This document shows positions 12,901 to 24,862 of a stretch of 64,000 bases of DNA, one piece after another. The translations under genes and the position numbers were made by a program. The notes beneath the pieces were generated by a model. The model saw only the letters and a list, made by a program, of their open reading frames with translations. It was not told the origin of the DNA and made no database searches. The number at the start of each line of letters is the position of its first letter. The first letter of the stretch is position 1. The DNA lies in assembly GCA_028564675.1 (NCBI GenBank), contig JAOVVO010000251.1:38406-102405 (forward strand). The letters are read 5' to 3'. The stretch is from Onchocerca lupi (Eukaryota > Nematoda > Chromadorea > Rhabditida > Onchocercidae).

Positions 12901-15900
12901 TCAGAACACTATTAGGAAGATACCTGCTACTGCTGCGACAACCGGATTCTCAAGGAATATACGATAAGCGTTTCTGAGAGAATCATCAGCATCATAATGT
13001 TCACCTACATCTCCCTCTGATTTCATATTATCATTTCTATTTGATTTCAATTCATTATTTTCCATATCCCCACTTGGTAGCTTTTTCGGTGACTGCATAG
13101 CAAACTCCTCTTTCCCACTCCCATGTTCTGATAAGGATGAAGAGCCTATACTATTCTCTGTATCGTTTTTCTTGAATGCAGCCGTTATTATTGGACTTTC
13201 AACATTTATTGCTTTCTGACACCTCACAAACGGATGGAGGAAGTCAAGCTGAGATCGACTGTCATCTAAAATTAAACAACTGAAAAAAACGAATTACAGA
13301 TCATTATATTGAGTACATATGAACCATTTCACATGCCTAAGTGCCGTAAATTACTTTGAAAATAACTGACTCTCATCACTACATTAAATTTTTGAGGTAC
13401 AATGGCATCATTCGGCGATGAAAATGATAGTCTAATAGTTGTTTGCTAAATTTCTAATATACTATAGACTAAAATGTGTTGCCATATCAATCATGCCAAT
13501 TAGATAAGCAGTGTATGTCATCCTACAACAGAAGATAAATTCGTTCAATCTACATGAGAAGTTCAACAGTGTAAAATCTAAACAATAAACAATAAAAAAC
13601 AATAACCATTTTCTTGGGTCCTCTGTCTAATTTCAAAGAACGGCATAATTTGATTGCTTTTCAAATCTGACTGTTCTGATGAATAACTGATCGTTTTGCT
13701 GTTGTCCAAACGCTTGACAGAACATGGTGTAAATCGTTTGGAACCATTTTGGAACGGATTTATATAACTATGTTTAGTTGAGGCCTTGCTAATTTCATTT
13801 TCGGAAGTTCCAGGAAGTGCTTTATCTAACATTTCAGGAACACCAATAATGTGCAATTCTTGCACTGGCTTCGAGAAATCTGCTTCCTGTTTGTGAATAG
13901 ATTGTAGATGAAGTCCTTCTAAGCAATCAGCTGGAGGGTTTGATGGACGTTTCATGATTTTCTCCAACTCAATTGCATCTTGCTTGCTCATCATATTTTT
14001 CTATAATGAGACTCACATTCTTCGAAAAGAAAAATACAAGTGAAAATGCACAACACTAAAAGATACATTACGTAGCAAATTCCAACTTCTCCGAAAAGCA
14101 AACGTCTTTTAATTCCTTTCATTCAGGCATGAAATAAAACAAAAATCTCCAAAATCATGATTACATTAATTTAGGACAAAAATTACTTTTCAGCATAAGG
14201 CATGCATCTTAATCTTATAAGTTATGATCAGTATGTGAATTCATTTCTCCTTGTCTTTAACAAAATTATACCGAAGATAAGATTTGAGCCGAGCAGTCTC
14301 AGCGATTATGTTGACTAACTATTTCTCCGCCGCCTCTTTTTTACAAAAAAGAAAAAAAAAGAAAAAAAAGGAAAAAAAAAATCACCATCCTGAAATGATC
14401 CTCAAGTGCTCGCAAAAAACGACTCAGTTTCGGATCTCGAAATGGAAATGTTTCGATATCCTGTTCTGACATACAAGCCAGATCACCAACAGTCGCAACC
14501 CCGCGAGACTTCATTAGAGATCGCAAAGCAATAGAACTAGTGATATTTCAAATTAATTAATGAAATCAGGAAATACATCGCATAACGAAAAGATTTAACT
14601 TATTTCTAGTCAAGATTCTTTTTTAATGAAAGTTGTCACAATTGAAAAGAAAAAAAAAATCATTATATCAACAGGAAATCATACCTCATTGTCGGAGCCA
14701 ATTTGAGGTATATCTGTGGTGGGATTAGTTCTTCCGATCCGATTAGTGCCGGAAAAACTGCATCAGCAGGATTTTTATTTGTGGGTAATATGGCTGGTCG
14801 CTTTGAAGGTGAAGTTGGTTCAGAGTGGTCATGGAGCTAAAAATGCTCGCTAGAAACTACAGAGAGATTTTTTGTAAACTAAATCCCTGTAGTCCAGGTC
14901 AATTTGTTATTTGAAATAATAGACATAAGAACGATTACTTAATTCCCCCTCCCCCCCCCCCCCATCATAAAAATAAACAATATAGACCTTTTTCACCCAT
15001 ATCCTTTTTTTATTGCGTACAATTTAAAGAGAAATATTTTGCAATGCAATTTTTTTTGAAAATTCAGATTTCGAAATTAATATAATTACATTGCTCGAAA
15101 TTTGAAAATAAAAATAAAGCAAAAATTACAGGCAATCCAGAAAATAACGAATTTCTGGATCGTCGAAAAATCTTCCTACGTGGAGGACCATAAATATCAT
15201 CATCGTCTAAAGTTGATGCATCGAAATGAACACGTTTGCACTTAAAAATATTTCTTTACTCATCAACAAAATTGATAGGCTATTCAATACAAGTCAGCAT
15301 GCATGACGATTCGAAAGAGACTATTCTGCTCAATTGATCTAGCTATGTTCACTTTTTGTGGTTATTTCATTATATATAGACAAAATTATTTAAAAAAATG
15401 AAACTGGCCAAAAATTCCTTAGTTGTCAAACTTTTTTAGTTTCATTTGTTTTAAATTTCTTGTCCAAATCCGAAATTACTTTTTTTGCACTAGCTGAAAA
15501 GAATTTGATCGCCGGACAAGTTGCTCTTCTTCCACAATTTTTCAAGATACTGTTTGGTGTTCTCATTAGTTCATCTGCATTCTCTTTCGGACTTGGATTT
15601 TCCAAATGTGATTCTGTGATTTCCTGTGGAATAAAAAAATTTTTCTTCTGTTAACTTTGAATTTTTGAATACGGATTCAAATTTTGAATCCCTAAAATAT
15701 TAGTGCTTAAACAATTCTTTTATAATCAAGGCCTAAATTCGTAATGGCTCGTAATGAGATGAAAAGTGGTGACATCTTCAAATATTGAGAAGTTTTTATA
15801 TAAGTTAAACTTTCCTACAAAGCAAAAACAGAAGTCTCTAATTTCTATGAATAAAAAATAAATAAATACCACAGGGGGTAAAATACCACAGGAAATTACT

Positions 15901-18900
15901 GGAGTTTCACATCTTATCGAAGGTTTCGGTTTTTCCAAAACTTTTTGTTGCCCGTCTCTCATATGTTCATCTAATAAAATGACTGCTAATTCATCACTGT
16001 CCTCTTTTTTGGTACTAATTTGACTCTGAAGATCTGAAATGCTTAAGCGCATTTTTAAAATTGTGAAAGTTCTAGAACAACAGCAACAAAACGTTTTTCT
16101 TTTTTATAAAAAAAAATTTTATTTTCCTCTTTTAAAATAATGGTTTTTCTATTGATTGTCTTATTGTTACCGGGGATACGAACAGGATTTTTCAGCAACC
16201 AAAAATATAGACACTGAAGAATGAAATGAGGCGCAATATCTTAATCTGGATTATTTCTACCAAATAATAGTTTATAAAGAATTATGAATATAAATTTCAT
16301 AGTATCGGACTTCTTTGGATCCTTGACAGTTGAAGTGTCGAAAAAGAGATAAGATACTGAAAAAAAAATTCAAGTGATTTTTGCAAAAATACCGACCAGA
16401 AGAACCGTTTCTGCATAGTTCGTTAAATTTTATAGCTTGAATATCTTGCATGTCCTAAAAAGAGTCCATAAAAGTAAGTAAAACTCTGAATTACAAAAAT
16501 TAGGAAAAAATCGCTAAATTTCGAAGTATTTATGAATCAAAGTGAATGTCCAAATTAAGCTACAGACTTGCATAATCTTTTTAATATATCAGATCATGAA
16601 GAAAGTTGTAAGGCGAACCTTTGAAATCACAGAATCCTCCATTGTGGTTTTGTTAACATTGTTTTCAACATCAACTGTATCATCTATATGATTGTTATTT
16701 TCATTAGTATTTCCGGTCCGAAAATTTTGATATTTTGACCGGACATCGATGCTTGAAGTAGCTATACAATTATGTTCAGAATCGCATTTCTTTATCAGTG
16801 ATGCATTTTCTGAGACTTTCACTGCTGATGAGCTGAAATTTGATATTTTCTCATTTGTAAATTAACACTTCATTAATATAAACCATTCCGAGTAGAGCTA
16901 ATGAATTCTGACTTGGAAATGCTATCAGGTCACTTTTTTGACTTATCTTCATTCAATTCATTTTCAGTTTCCCCAATATAAACACATAGTAAGCTATTTA
17001 CCACATTATTTTTCCCACATTCCATTTTTCTTTGAAAACTATTTATGTTTAGAGCAAACAAACTTCTCCTGCGAAGAGCTATCAGTATATCCCGGTGGAA
17101 TGCGTGCTGCCAAATCGATTGATTGACTTTCCTCAACAAGACATAACAAGCTATCACTGAAACGAACAAATATTCAAAAGTTAATTTTTCTTCAATTTGT
17201 AGTCAGCAAATACAATCTTGTTCTAACCTTTTTTCTATCAGTTTCTCTTTCTGATGATCAGTTAACAGCATTTTCTTTTTAGAATGAGATACGTCAATAA
17301 CTACATATTCTTCCGTATTTTCATCTTTATCATCCTTAAACAGTTTGCACTTTGGAACTAAAGGCTGCGCATTTTTCAACGGCGGCTGTTTAAAGTTCTA
17401 TAAAGAAAAAGAAGATTAGTTCATGGTCCAACTTCAAATCACTTCTAAATTTTAATTTTTTGGTCTATAGCAAATTTTGACTAGTCCATTTGTTTAGACA
17501 AAATCGAAACAAAGAATTCCATTACATACAATATGTCAAAGCTTTGTCTTTAAATGTATTCGTTAGGATTTAAAATCATGTTTGCCTTAATAAAACCGGG
17601 TTATGCATACAAGCAAAATAAGCAGTGAGATAAACATTGCTGGCTGCGTAAATTTAAATACATAAAAAAGAAAGATTTTTGGAAAAAGCAAAAGTATGAC
17701 ATGAATGAATTATATGATTCTGAAATGAATGAGAATGTAACTTAAAAATGATACAACCAAAGAAAGTAAGTCCGAAATGGGTTTATAACTTTATAACTCT
17801 GATTACTTGATCTACAGTTTTATTTCCAATATTGTAACTCTCATCCATGGAGAAATCAAGATTTGTGTCATAAGATATGGATGCCTTTGAACTGTCCAGT
17901 ACTGAAAAAGCTTCCTGTTCCGAAACGAAATTTATCGATACACATTTGGCCTGTTCCAAAGCAGTGCTGAAGAATAAATATGGGGAAAATAATTAAAATA
18001 ACAAACAAATAATTTTTTTTGCACTTTACATAATTTCATTCTAATCTGCTTAGCACAAATATTTTCAACAATCATTACCAAGAATGAGTGCTCTCAAGAT
18101 ATCTGAAATGTCATTATATTGCCTATTAATTTTGAAGGTATCAATGAAGAAAGTTCGCCTTAAGAATAGTGAAGAGAATGTCATCGAAGATAACTACAAA
18201 TAATAATAAAAGAGTACGAGCAGTTACCAAATAACCGCAGTAAGACTATCTTTCACTAGAAAGAATTCGTTTGAAAAAGAAAAGAATAACTCATTATAGA
18301 CAAGTTACGTGAAAATAAAATAGAAAAATTAGTAGAAAACTGAATTTCTTTTGAAATAAAGATTTAAAAAAGGCAAAGCAAAAAACTGCGAAACGACTCG
18401 ATCTTTCAAGCAAAACCCAAATGAAAGTCAACCTTAGCTCATCCGAAATATCAAGACGACTTGCATGACCAAACATTTGTTGCCACAAATTGACAAGATA
18501 ACGACGTAAACGTAATAGGCGCAATCCGTTAATGAGAACTGGCTCCAACTGACGAAGCAATGAAGTGTCATATGGTCCCGAATAATGTTTTTTCAGGGTA
18601 ATCAGAGCTGTTTTCACCAATAGGATAACCTCAAAAATTAAAATTTTTGGAAATAACAAAAAGAGAAACAAAATTTCTGGAGAGAAAGAATTCAGAACCC
18701 GTAACTGATTAGTACCAATTAGAATTTAGGTGATGGTACTTAAATATTATTGAATATTTCCAGACTTCCAACTTAAACAAATTTTCTTTATATAAATATA
18801 TTAGTTTTATGAATATGCAATTTTCGTTTTTTGAAGCTCCATTTCAAGTCAAAAATTCCACTAACTTTCGCCTGGCTTTTGCAAAATATTCGACAACTTT

Positions 18901-20849
18901 TTTCCGTTAACAAAGCAAGGCAGCTACTCATAAATTCAGACAAAGCACCAACAACGAACAAAATGCATGGCGGTTTAGTCATCAGAGATACTAGACTTGT
19001 CGCTGCCTCCAAAATGTTTAATACTGATTTAGACATCAACTCAAGAGCTATGCCCTAAAAGACAAATTATAAGAAAAAAAAATTTTCATAAAATTCGAAT
19101 TTTCTCGGACTTCTGCATTAAATGCATCCTTGAAATTATTTCGAAATTACAATATCAACTTTCTTCCGCAACATGAAAACAAAATATCTACCGGGGATAC
19201 TAACTTGTATCTCCATTCTACTACGACTGACTTACAGTTTGCTTATCAGCATGCTTCCGAAGCGTTTCAAATAAATGCTTTCGTATTTCGATTAGCAGCT
19301 TGCAGAAATTACCAAGAATATATCCCTTGCCCGATAAATCGAAATCTGAAAATAAAGATAATTTATCGGTTAAATTATTGTTGCACACTCTTCATATTTT
19401 CATGTTCCTGCATTTCTTAATCCGTACTTGTTATTTGTATTCTTAGAAATCCGGTAAAGTTTACCCAAATAATAAAAGTTCATTGCAAGGATAACGTAAT
19501 GCTGGTTTTTTAAAGCGTATCAGAAAATCAAATTTTCGTAAAACAAAACAGAAATAGATCAGAAAATCAAATTTTCGTAAAACAAAACAGAAATAGAATC
19601 AATTTTTTGCAAAGAAAAAAAAAATAAAAATATGGAATAAAAAGTTAAGGCAGACCTCCAACAAAAACATCATTAAGAATATCATAATTAAAGTATTCAA
19701 TTTGAATTCGAATTATTTGCGAATAAATGAAAAGTAGCCGACAGTCTATCTGAAAAGAACAAAAGATTCACAATGCATAAAATGACGGATGATGTTACAA
19801 ATCTTCTAAAAGTTACATGATTATATTCTCTGAGAAAATAAACTACGCTATTTTATATTTTTCTAATTCATTTAATCAAAAAACGAAAAAAGACTGCGTA
19901 AAATATTCAAGCAGACGCTGAAATAGTTTTCTGCAAAATGGACAAAATTTGTGAATAAATAAATTTAAAATACTTTACAAACCTTTTCGCATGCAATCAT
20001 TTGGCTTAATTGATTCGCTAGTCTAATAGCAAATGTGCAGCACTGAATGGAATCCTGAGAGCAAGCTTCAATAATAACATCATAAACATTCTCCCAAGCT
20101 TCAAATATGCGTATCATACTTCGCTGAAATAAAACGATGACTCGATTATAAAAACAACACAAGTGATTAGGAAGGAGAGAAATATTAAATTCCTAGGAAG
20201 TTTTTTTCTGATACCATTTCTTGGATGAAAACTATTAGAAGTTTTTGTTTTAATGTGGATCAAAGTAAAAAATAATTTCGAGAAATCCGAACCAGTTTAA
20301 GAGATGAAAAACTTACTGGTTTTACGGAAAACTCATCCTCTACTTTGATCTTCATAGGAGCCAATAAAATTATTTGAGCTAATTGAAGATACATTCCAGA
20401 TCTTATTTCGACATCCTGAATAATTATTTCTATTTCATATAAATTTTAAGAACAGCTCACACGCCATGTATCGGCAGTTACAATGTTGCAACTATCATAT
20501 AAAAAATTATAGCAATGACTTGTTAATCGTAAAGTTTTTTGATATCATACAAATTGAAATATTGGTTTAAATTTGCAATTTACGTTCTGTCGATGAAAAA
20601 AAATTAAAAGAGTACATAACGGAGGAGAAGTTACCTTTAAGCGACAAAAATTATCAGCAATTTTTATCCAGGAAGTAGTCAATTCTTCCCAAACTTTAAA
20701 GTCTTCAAGTATATCAACGGATATTTGATAGAATGACTCAGTTTTTTCATTGCCACTAGATTGATTGTTCTTAAGAGAAGCTTTACTGTGTGACTTCTCC
20801 CGACTAAAAAAATTCAAATTACTCGATGAATTCTTTTCGAACTCAAAAA
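12901..20849 (-). CDS. rif-1: RIF1 homologue (telomere/replication-timing factor), 5' end not found
   Basis: Nineteen exons join in phase: 20849-20635, 20415-20317, 20123-19983, 19749-19656, 19345-19236, 19054-18866, 18629-18433, 17966-17807, 17397-17228, 17156-17064, 16832-16619, 16454-16397, 16033-15870, 15623-15480, 15240-15130, 14836-14685, 14536-14386, 14000-13607, 13265-12901 (about 1072 codons). RIF1 recruits PP1 phosphatase to restrain replication origins and acts in break repair and telomere biology. Evidence: an N-terminal helical region ending in NLWQQMFGHASRLDISDEL, resembling the FWNxTF...PEEL block at the end of the vertebrate RIF1 HEAT array; a PP1 motif SILK (15540-15551); a PP1 motif RVHF (15223-15234), 22 residues further on; and a C-terminal segment SRGVATVGDLACMSEQDIE resembling the RIF1 C-terminal domain. 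The middle is acidic, Ser-rich and disordered. The first exon listed starts in phase 1, so at least one upstream exon with the start codon is missing. The last exon ends in a hydrophobic stretch. Confidence 0.82.
15223..15234 (-). other. RVHF (RVxF) PP1-docking motif in RIF1
   Basis: These codons encode Arg-Val-His-Phe within CKRVHFDAS, with basic residues before and an acidic residue after, as in strong RVxF sites. It lies in the exon directly after the SILK exon. Confidence 0.82.
15540..15551 (-). other. SILK PP1-docking motif in RIF1
   Basis: These codons encode Ser-Ile-Leu-Lys inside TPNSILKNCGRR. SILK is a known docking motif for protein phosphatase 1, and in metazoan RIF1 it precedes the RVxF motif, as it does here. 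Confidence 0.8.
19519..19596. repeat. 39-bp perfect tandem duplication in a RIF1 intron
   Basis: Two identical 39-base copies (19519-19557 and 19558-19596), each beginning ATCAGAAAATCAAATTTTCG, lie within the intron 19346-19655. Perfect identity implies a recent duplication. No coding effect is expected. Confidence 0.95.
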
Positions 20850-21994
20850 CTGCCAGAAAATCAAAATTAAATATAAATCCCATTAATCAAACTGTTACAT
20901 CAATTATGACTCATCTCAATATTTCATTTTTCTATCCCATCACTAAGCATATACCTAACCCTCATCTTTGTTTCCCATTCCTCAGCTTTGGCTTTAATAG
21001 TGTGGCACTATTATTCATGTTTTATTCCAGTCTACATCTCGTTTGTTCCACTAGTACATTGACCCCCATCCTACATCTCCATAAGGAACCCACCTCCTCC
21101 CCTCCTTCTCCTCCACCTCCCCCCCCCCCAAAGAAGTTTTTATATTAACAAGGGTCGATTATTTGTTTGGATCCACTCGAACTCGCCTTGTTTAAAAAAC
21201 CGTTTTTTATTTTATTGGTCGCGCTGTAACTTCGATTTGATTCCTGTAATTAACACTGGATAAAGTATCCACTATCAACTCTTCTACATTTGTTCGTTAA
21301 TTGTCTAAGTTGACCGCAACAAAAAGTTTATTCCCTATATGTTTATTTAAGAAGTTTCTACAGCCAGCTGATGAATGGGAAATTTTAGAAATTTTTTCTT
21401 CCACATTGAGCTTTTTAACCTTAAATTATTTTAATCTACTTTTTTTATATTTGCCAGATATAATTATTTGTAAAATCTTCTGATACATATTATAAAACTT
21501 ATCCGCATGACAGTTCCCAATCAAGTTACCATTTGAGAATATCATTCTTTCAAAAAATAGTTAAAGATTGAGTGGCTTTTCTGACCACCGCCATATTAAC
21601 TTGAAACTATGTCTTCAGCTTTCAGAAGTCAAGTATTAAAAGAGATATGGCTAATTAGAAGTTAAATTTCTCATTCACTTATATATATATATTCTTAAAT
21701 CAGTGATATGAATGAGGGAAATTCTGACAGAGAGAAAAGAAACAATTCAGAAAAAAATTCACTTTTGTTTGTTGGCATTTGCCATTTGAATTTTCCAAAC
21801 TTCCTATGCCTGTAAAGAAATAAAGTTGAAGTTTTAACAAGTTGAACCGAACAGACTACCACCCCTGACCTCTCAAAATTCATCTTTCCTCTCGCACTTA
21901 TCCAACAAACATCCATTAAAATTCAAATATCCAGTGTGCCGCCATTTTTCCTAAATGACCACAATGAGAAATTTGACGTTACCCATCGACAAAT

Positions 21995-22390
21995 GAATAA
22001 ATAGAATAGGGTAGAAGAGAATAGCAGAGAATAGAACAGAACAGAATGGGGTAGGGGGAAATAATAGGGAGTAAAATAGAATAGAATAGGATAGGGAAGA
22101 ATAGCAGGAGATAAAACAGAATAGGGTAGGGAAGAATAGCTTGGAATGAAATGGAATAGAATAGGAGGGTAGGGGAGGAAAGCAGGGAATAAAATAGGAC
22201 AGGGGGAGTGGCAGGAAATAAAATAGAATAGAATTGGAAAGAGTGGCAGGAAACAAAATAGGGTAGAATAGGACAAGAGCGAAAGCAGAGAGTAAAGTAG
22301 GATAGGGAGAATGGCGGGGAATAAAATAGAATAGAATAAGACAGAAGAGAATGGCAGGAAATAAAATAGAATAGAAGGAATAGAATTACA
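21995..22390. repeat. Degenerate purine-rich minisatellite (GAATAG/GGAAATAAAATAGAATAG)
   Basis: About 400 bases are built from variants of GAATAGAATAGGGTAGGG and GGCAGGAAATAAAATAGAATAG, with units of roughly 40-60 bases made of shorter 5-6 base blocks. The plus strand is nearly pure purine with few C or T. Long open frames on the minus strand (Tyr, Ser, Phe, Leu and Pro rich) are by-products of the repeat. Confidence 0.9.
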
Positions 22391-24769
22391 TGGTGAATTT
22401 GAAGGAAAAAAAAAATTGAGAAAGTAATTTCAAACATATCTTACATTTTCATAGACAAAGGAACAGTTGTAAGATATATTTAAAGTTATTTTAATTAATT
22501 CTAAGTTAATTTTAAGGTTGAGAAAAATGGTCTAACTTTGTTTGTTCTCTGCATTGTTGATTACGGCTATTTTTATTCAACTTATATATCTTTTCGAATC
22601 AGATTTGATAATTACAAAGTTCTGATAATTTTATCATCACAAATTTGATAATTACAAAGTGAAATCTTAAGATTAGACATCTCGGATTTGAAAATTCCGT
22701 AAAATTTCTAAACTAAAAGACAATGCGAATGCAATTGTTAAAAATTCAAATATAGAAAAGGAACATCACAAAATTTAATATATTTTGATCATTAAATCTA
22801 ATAAATACAAAAATTAATCAGACATTTTTGCTAAAAAAGAAGCGCTTTCTTAAATGAATGCTGTGACATGCAAAAATGTGACATTTTTTTAAATTCCAAA
22901 GCAGCAATGACCTATCTTCTTAACGGTCGAAGATTATGAAATTAAATGATACTTTAAAAGTCGATGTATGACTTTTGAAATGTATTTTATCTCACATTCA
23001 TTTCATTTGATAGATGGTACGACTAAAACCTCCTTAAAAACAAAAGATTTAAAATATCATACAAGATAGTAGTTTGAAATAAATACGAGATAAAATACAT
23101 TAAAGTTTTACCGTCTTGAACTTCACTGCGTGAACATTCAGGAATGATCAATGTGTTAGAAGTTGAATATTTTCGAAAATGTCAAGCATAGTTTAGATGA
23201 TGATAATGAGCAAAACTTGATTAAATAGAAAGCCATATCATTCAGATAGCCAATTTTTTCATTAACGAGAAAGGCATCTAAAGTTTCATGTGTTGGGCTC
23301 ATTTTCATTGGCTAATCATTAAGGCTGGTGAACATCTGCTCCTATTTTTCTACTACTTAGCTTACTTTTATTGAAATGATATAATTAGATGTGACTAAAA
23401 TTCTGTATCACTATACAATAGCAACCAAACTTCTTATCATTGATAGTAATCGATCGATAGTCGATGTCAGATCAATCATTTCAATGTAACCGTAATTTGA
23501 ACTGTAGAAGAACACCTTCTCTGAACAAATGAATGATTGATGGAAGTTTTATCTCAAAGGTTACCAGTTGAAGGACATAGGAATAAATCTGTCAATTGCT
23601 GTATCATTCTATACAATAAAACAACTTGTTCGGTATGTATCACATGGGTTCTTATTTCAAACGATGCGGGAAGACGTAGAAATGCGGTAGAATTTTTTCT
23701 TTTTAAAGTTAGAAATTATCAAAATATTATGTTAACACGAAGATTAGGTTGGATAGAATAGAAAAAATTTTTGTATTGATATCTATAGATTTAAATGTAA
23801 AATTGATGAGATTACATGGAAGATTTAATGAAAATTGATGATTTCGATTAATTTAAGAAAGACGAAATACAATGAGATCGCAATTTCCGTCAGTTTTCGT
23901 GATTGTTTCGCAAATTTGCTGAAATTGAAAACTTTTTTTTCGTCCTATTACTATCACTATCCCTTTTATATTGATTGCGCAGTTTGTGTTATTCCTTCTG
24001 ATGTATTTGTATGTTTTCGTTTGCTAACCATTTTCATCTTGTTGCTACTACATTTCATCATTTCTCGACATTTGCATTTTTCATTTTGTCTGAAAAAGAA
24101 AAATAAATTTGAAAATTATCGAAAACAATATCGCCTTCTCATTTTCAATTCAAACTTGTTTTCTGCAACAGTAACCATAGAAACGTGTGTATAAACATCG
24201 CCATTTTTATAAATGATTTTGCAATTATTTATACAAAAATGATCTCTGTTCTTTTGCCAACTTTATACTTTTTCCCAATCGAATTTTGTAATCTTGGCCA
24301 TTTATGGCAGCAAAATGCCTAGTTTTTTTTTTTTTTTTTTTTTTTATTTAAACAACTGAATTTTCAGTTTTCTTAAAATTCCAAATTTTTAAAAAGAGAT
24401 TTTCTGATTTTTTTGTGATATTATTATCGATGTATTGCCGGCGTGAAACTTACGGAAGCATTCAGAATGATTAGAATGATATATTCGAATCACCAAGCAT
24501 TTATTCCTGATTAGACTATCTTTTGTTTGGTAGATAATCAAGTTAGTAAGACCAAACATACATTCAATAAGATTGAAATGGTTTCTAATAAATTCGAATT
24601 TCGATTTAATTTGCAGTTTAGATTTCCAATTTATTCAAATAACGGGAATTTTTCTCCATTTATTTATTTTAAATTCCTGCCTGAAATTTAATGAAAAATA
24701 AAGATCTGAAGCAGCAATCTTCTCGAATAAAAAGAATTTTATTCATTTCGAATTTTAAGTCCAGAATCT

Positions 24770-24862
24770 TCATCTTTCTCGGAATTTGTTGACAACAATT
24801 TGTTTGATGTCACGAACGATTGCATCAATGAACTTTGCAAATAACTTTTTCTCGAAGGATGT
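24770..24862 (-). other. Possible terminal coding exon, unassigned
   Basis: On the minus strand a good acceptor (TTGTCTTCTAG) is followed by 30 open codons reading TSFEKKLFAKFIDAIVRDIK... and a TGA. The peptide looks amphipathic and helical. No upstream exon was found and another frame is open as well, so this is only a lead. Confidence 0.2.

Noticed and set aside
16310..16370. Possible extra RIF1 exon reading SYLFFDTSTVKDPKKSD
   Set aside because: It has an acceptor but no usable in-phase donor, and the neighbouring exons (16454-16397 and 16033-15870) already join in phase without it.
20765..21148. 127-codon frame on the plus strand
   Set aside because: It overlaps an in-phase RIF1 exon in its first part and ends in a C-rich simple repeat (Pro run). 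No family resemblance or splice context.
21923..22437. Three overlapping long open frames on the minus strand, rich in Tyr, Ser, Phe, Leu and Pro
   Set aside because: They are open only because the purine minisatellite lacks stop codons on that strand; the composition is purely repeat-driven.
23537..24194. Plus-strand frames of 74 and 119 codons
   Set aside because: Low-complexity, Phe/Ile/Leu-rich translations typical of AT-rich DNA, with no conserved motif or splice signals.
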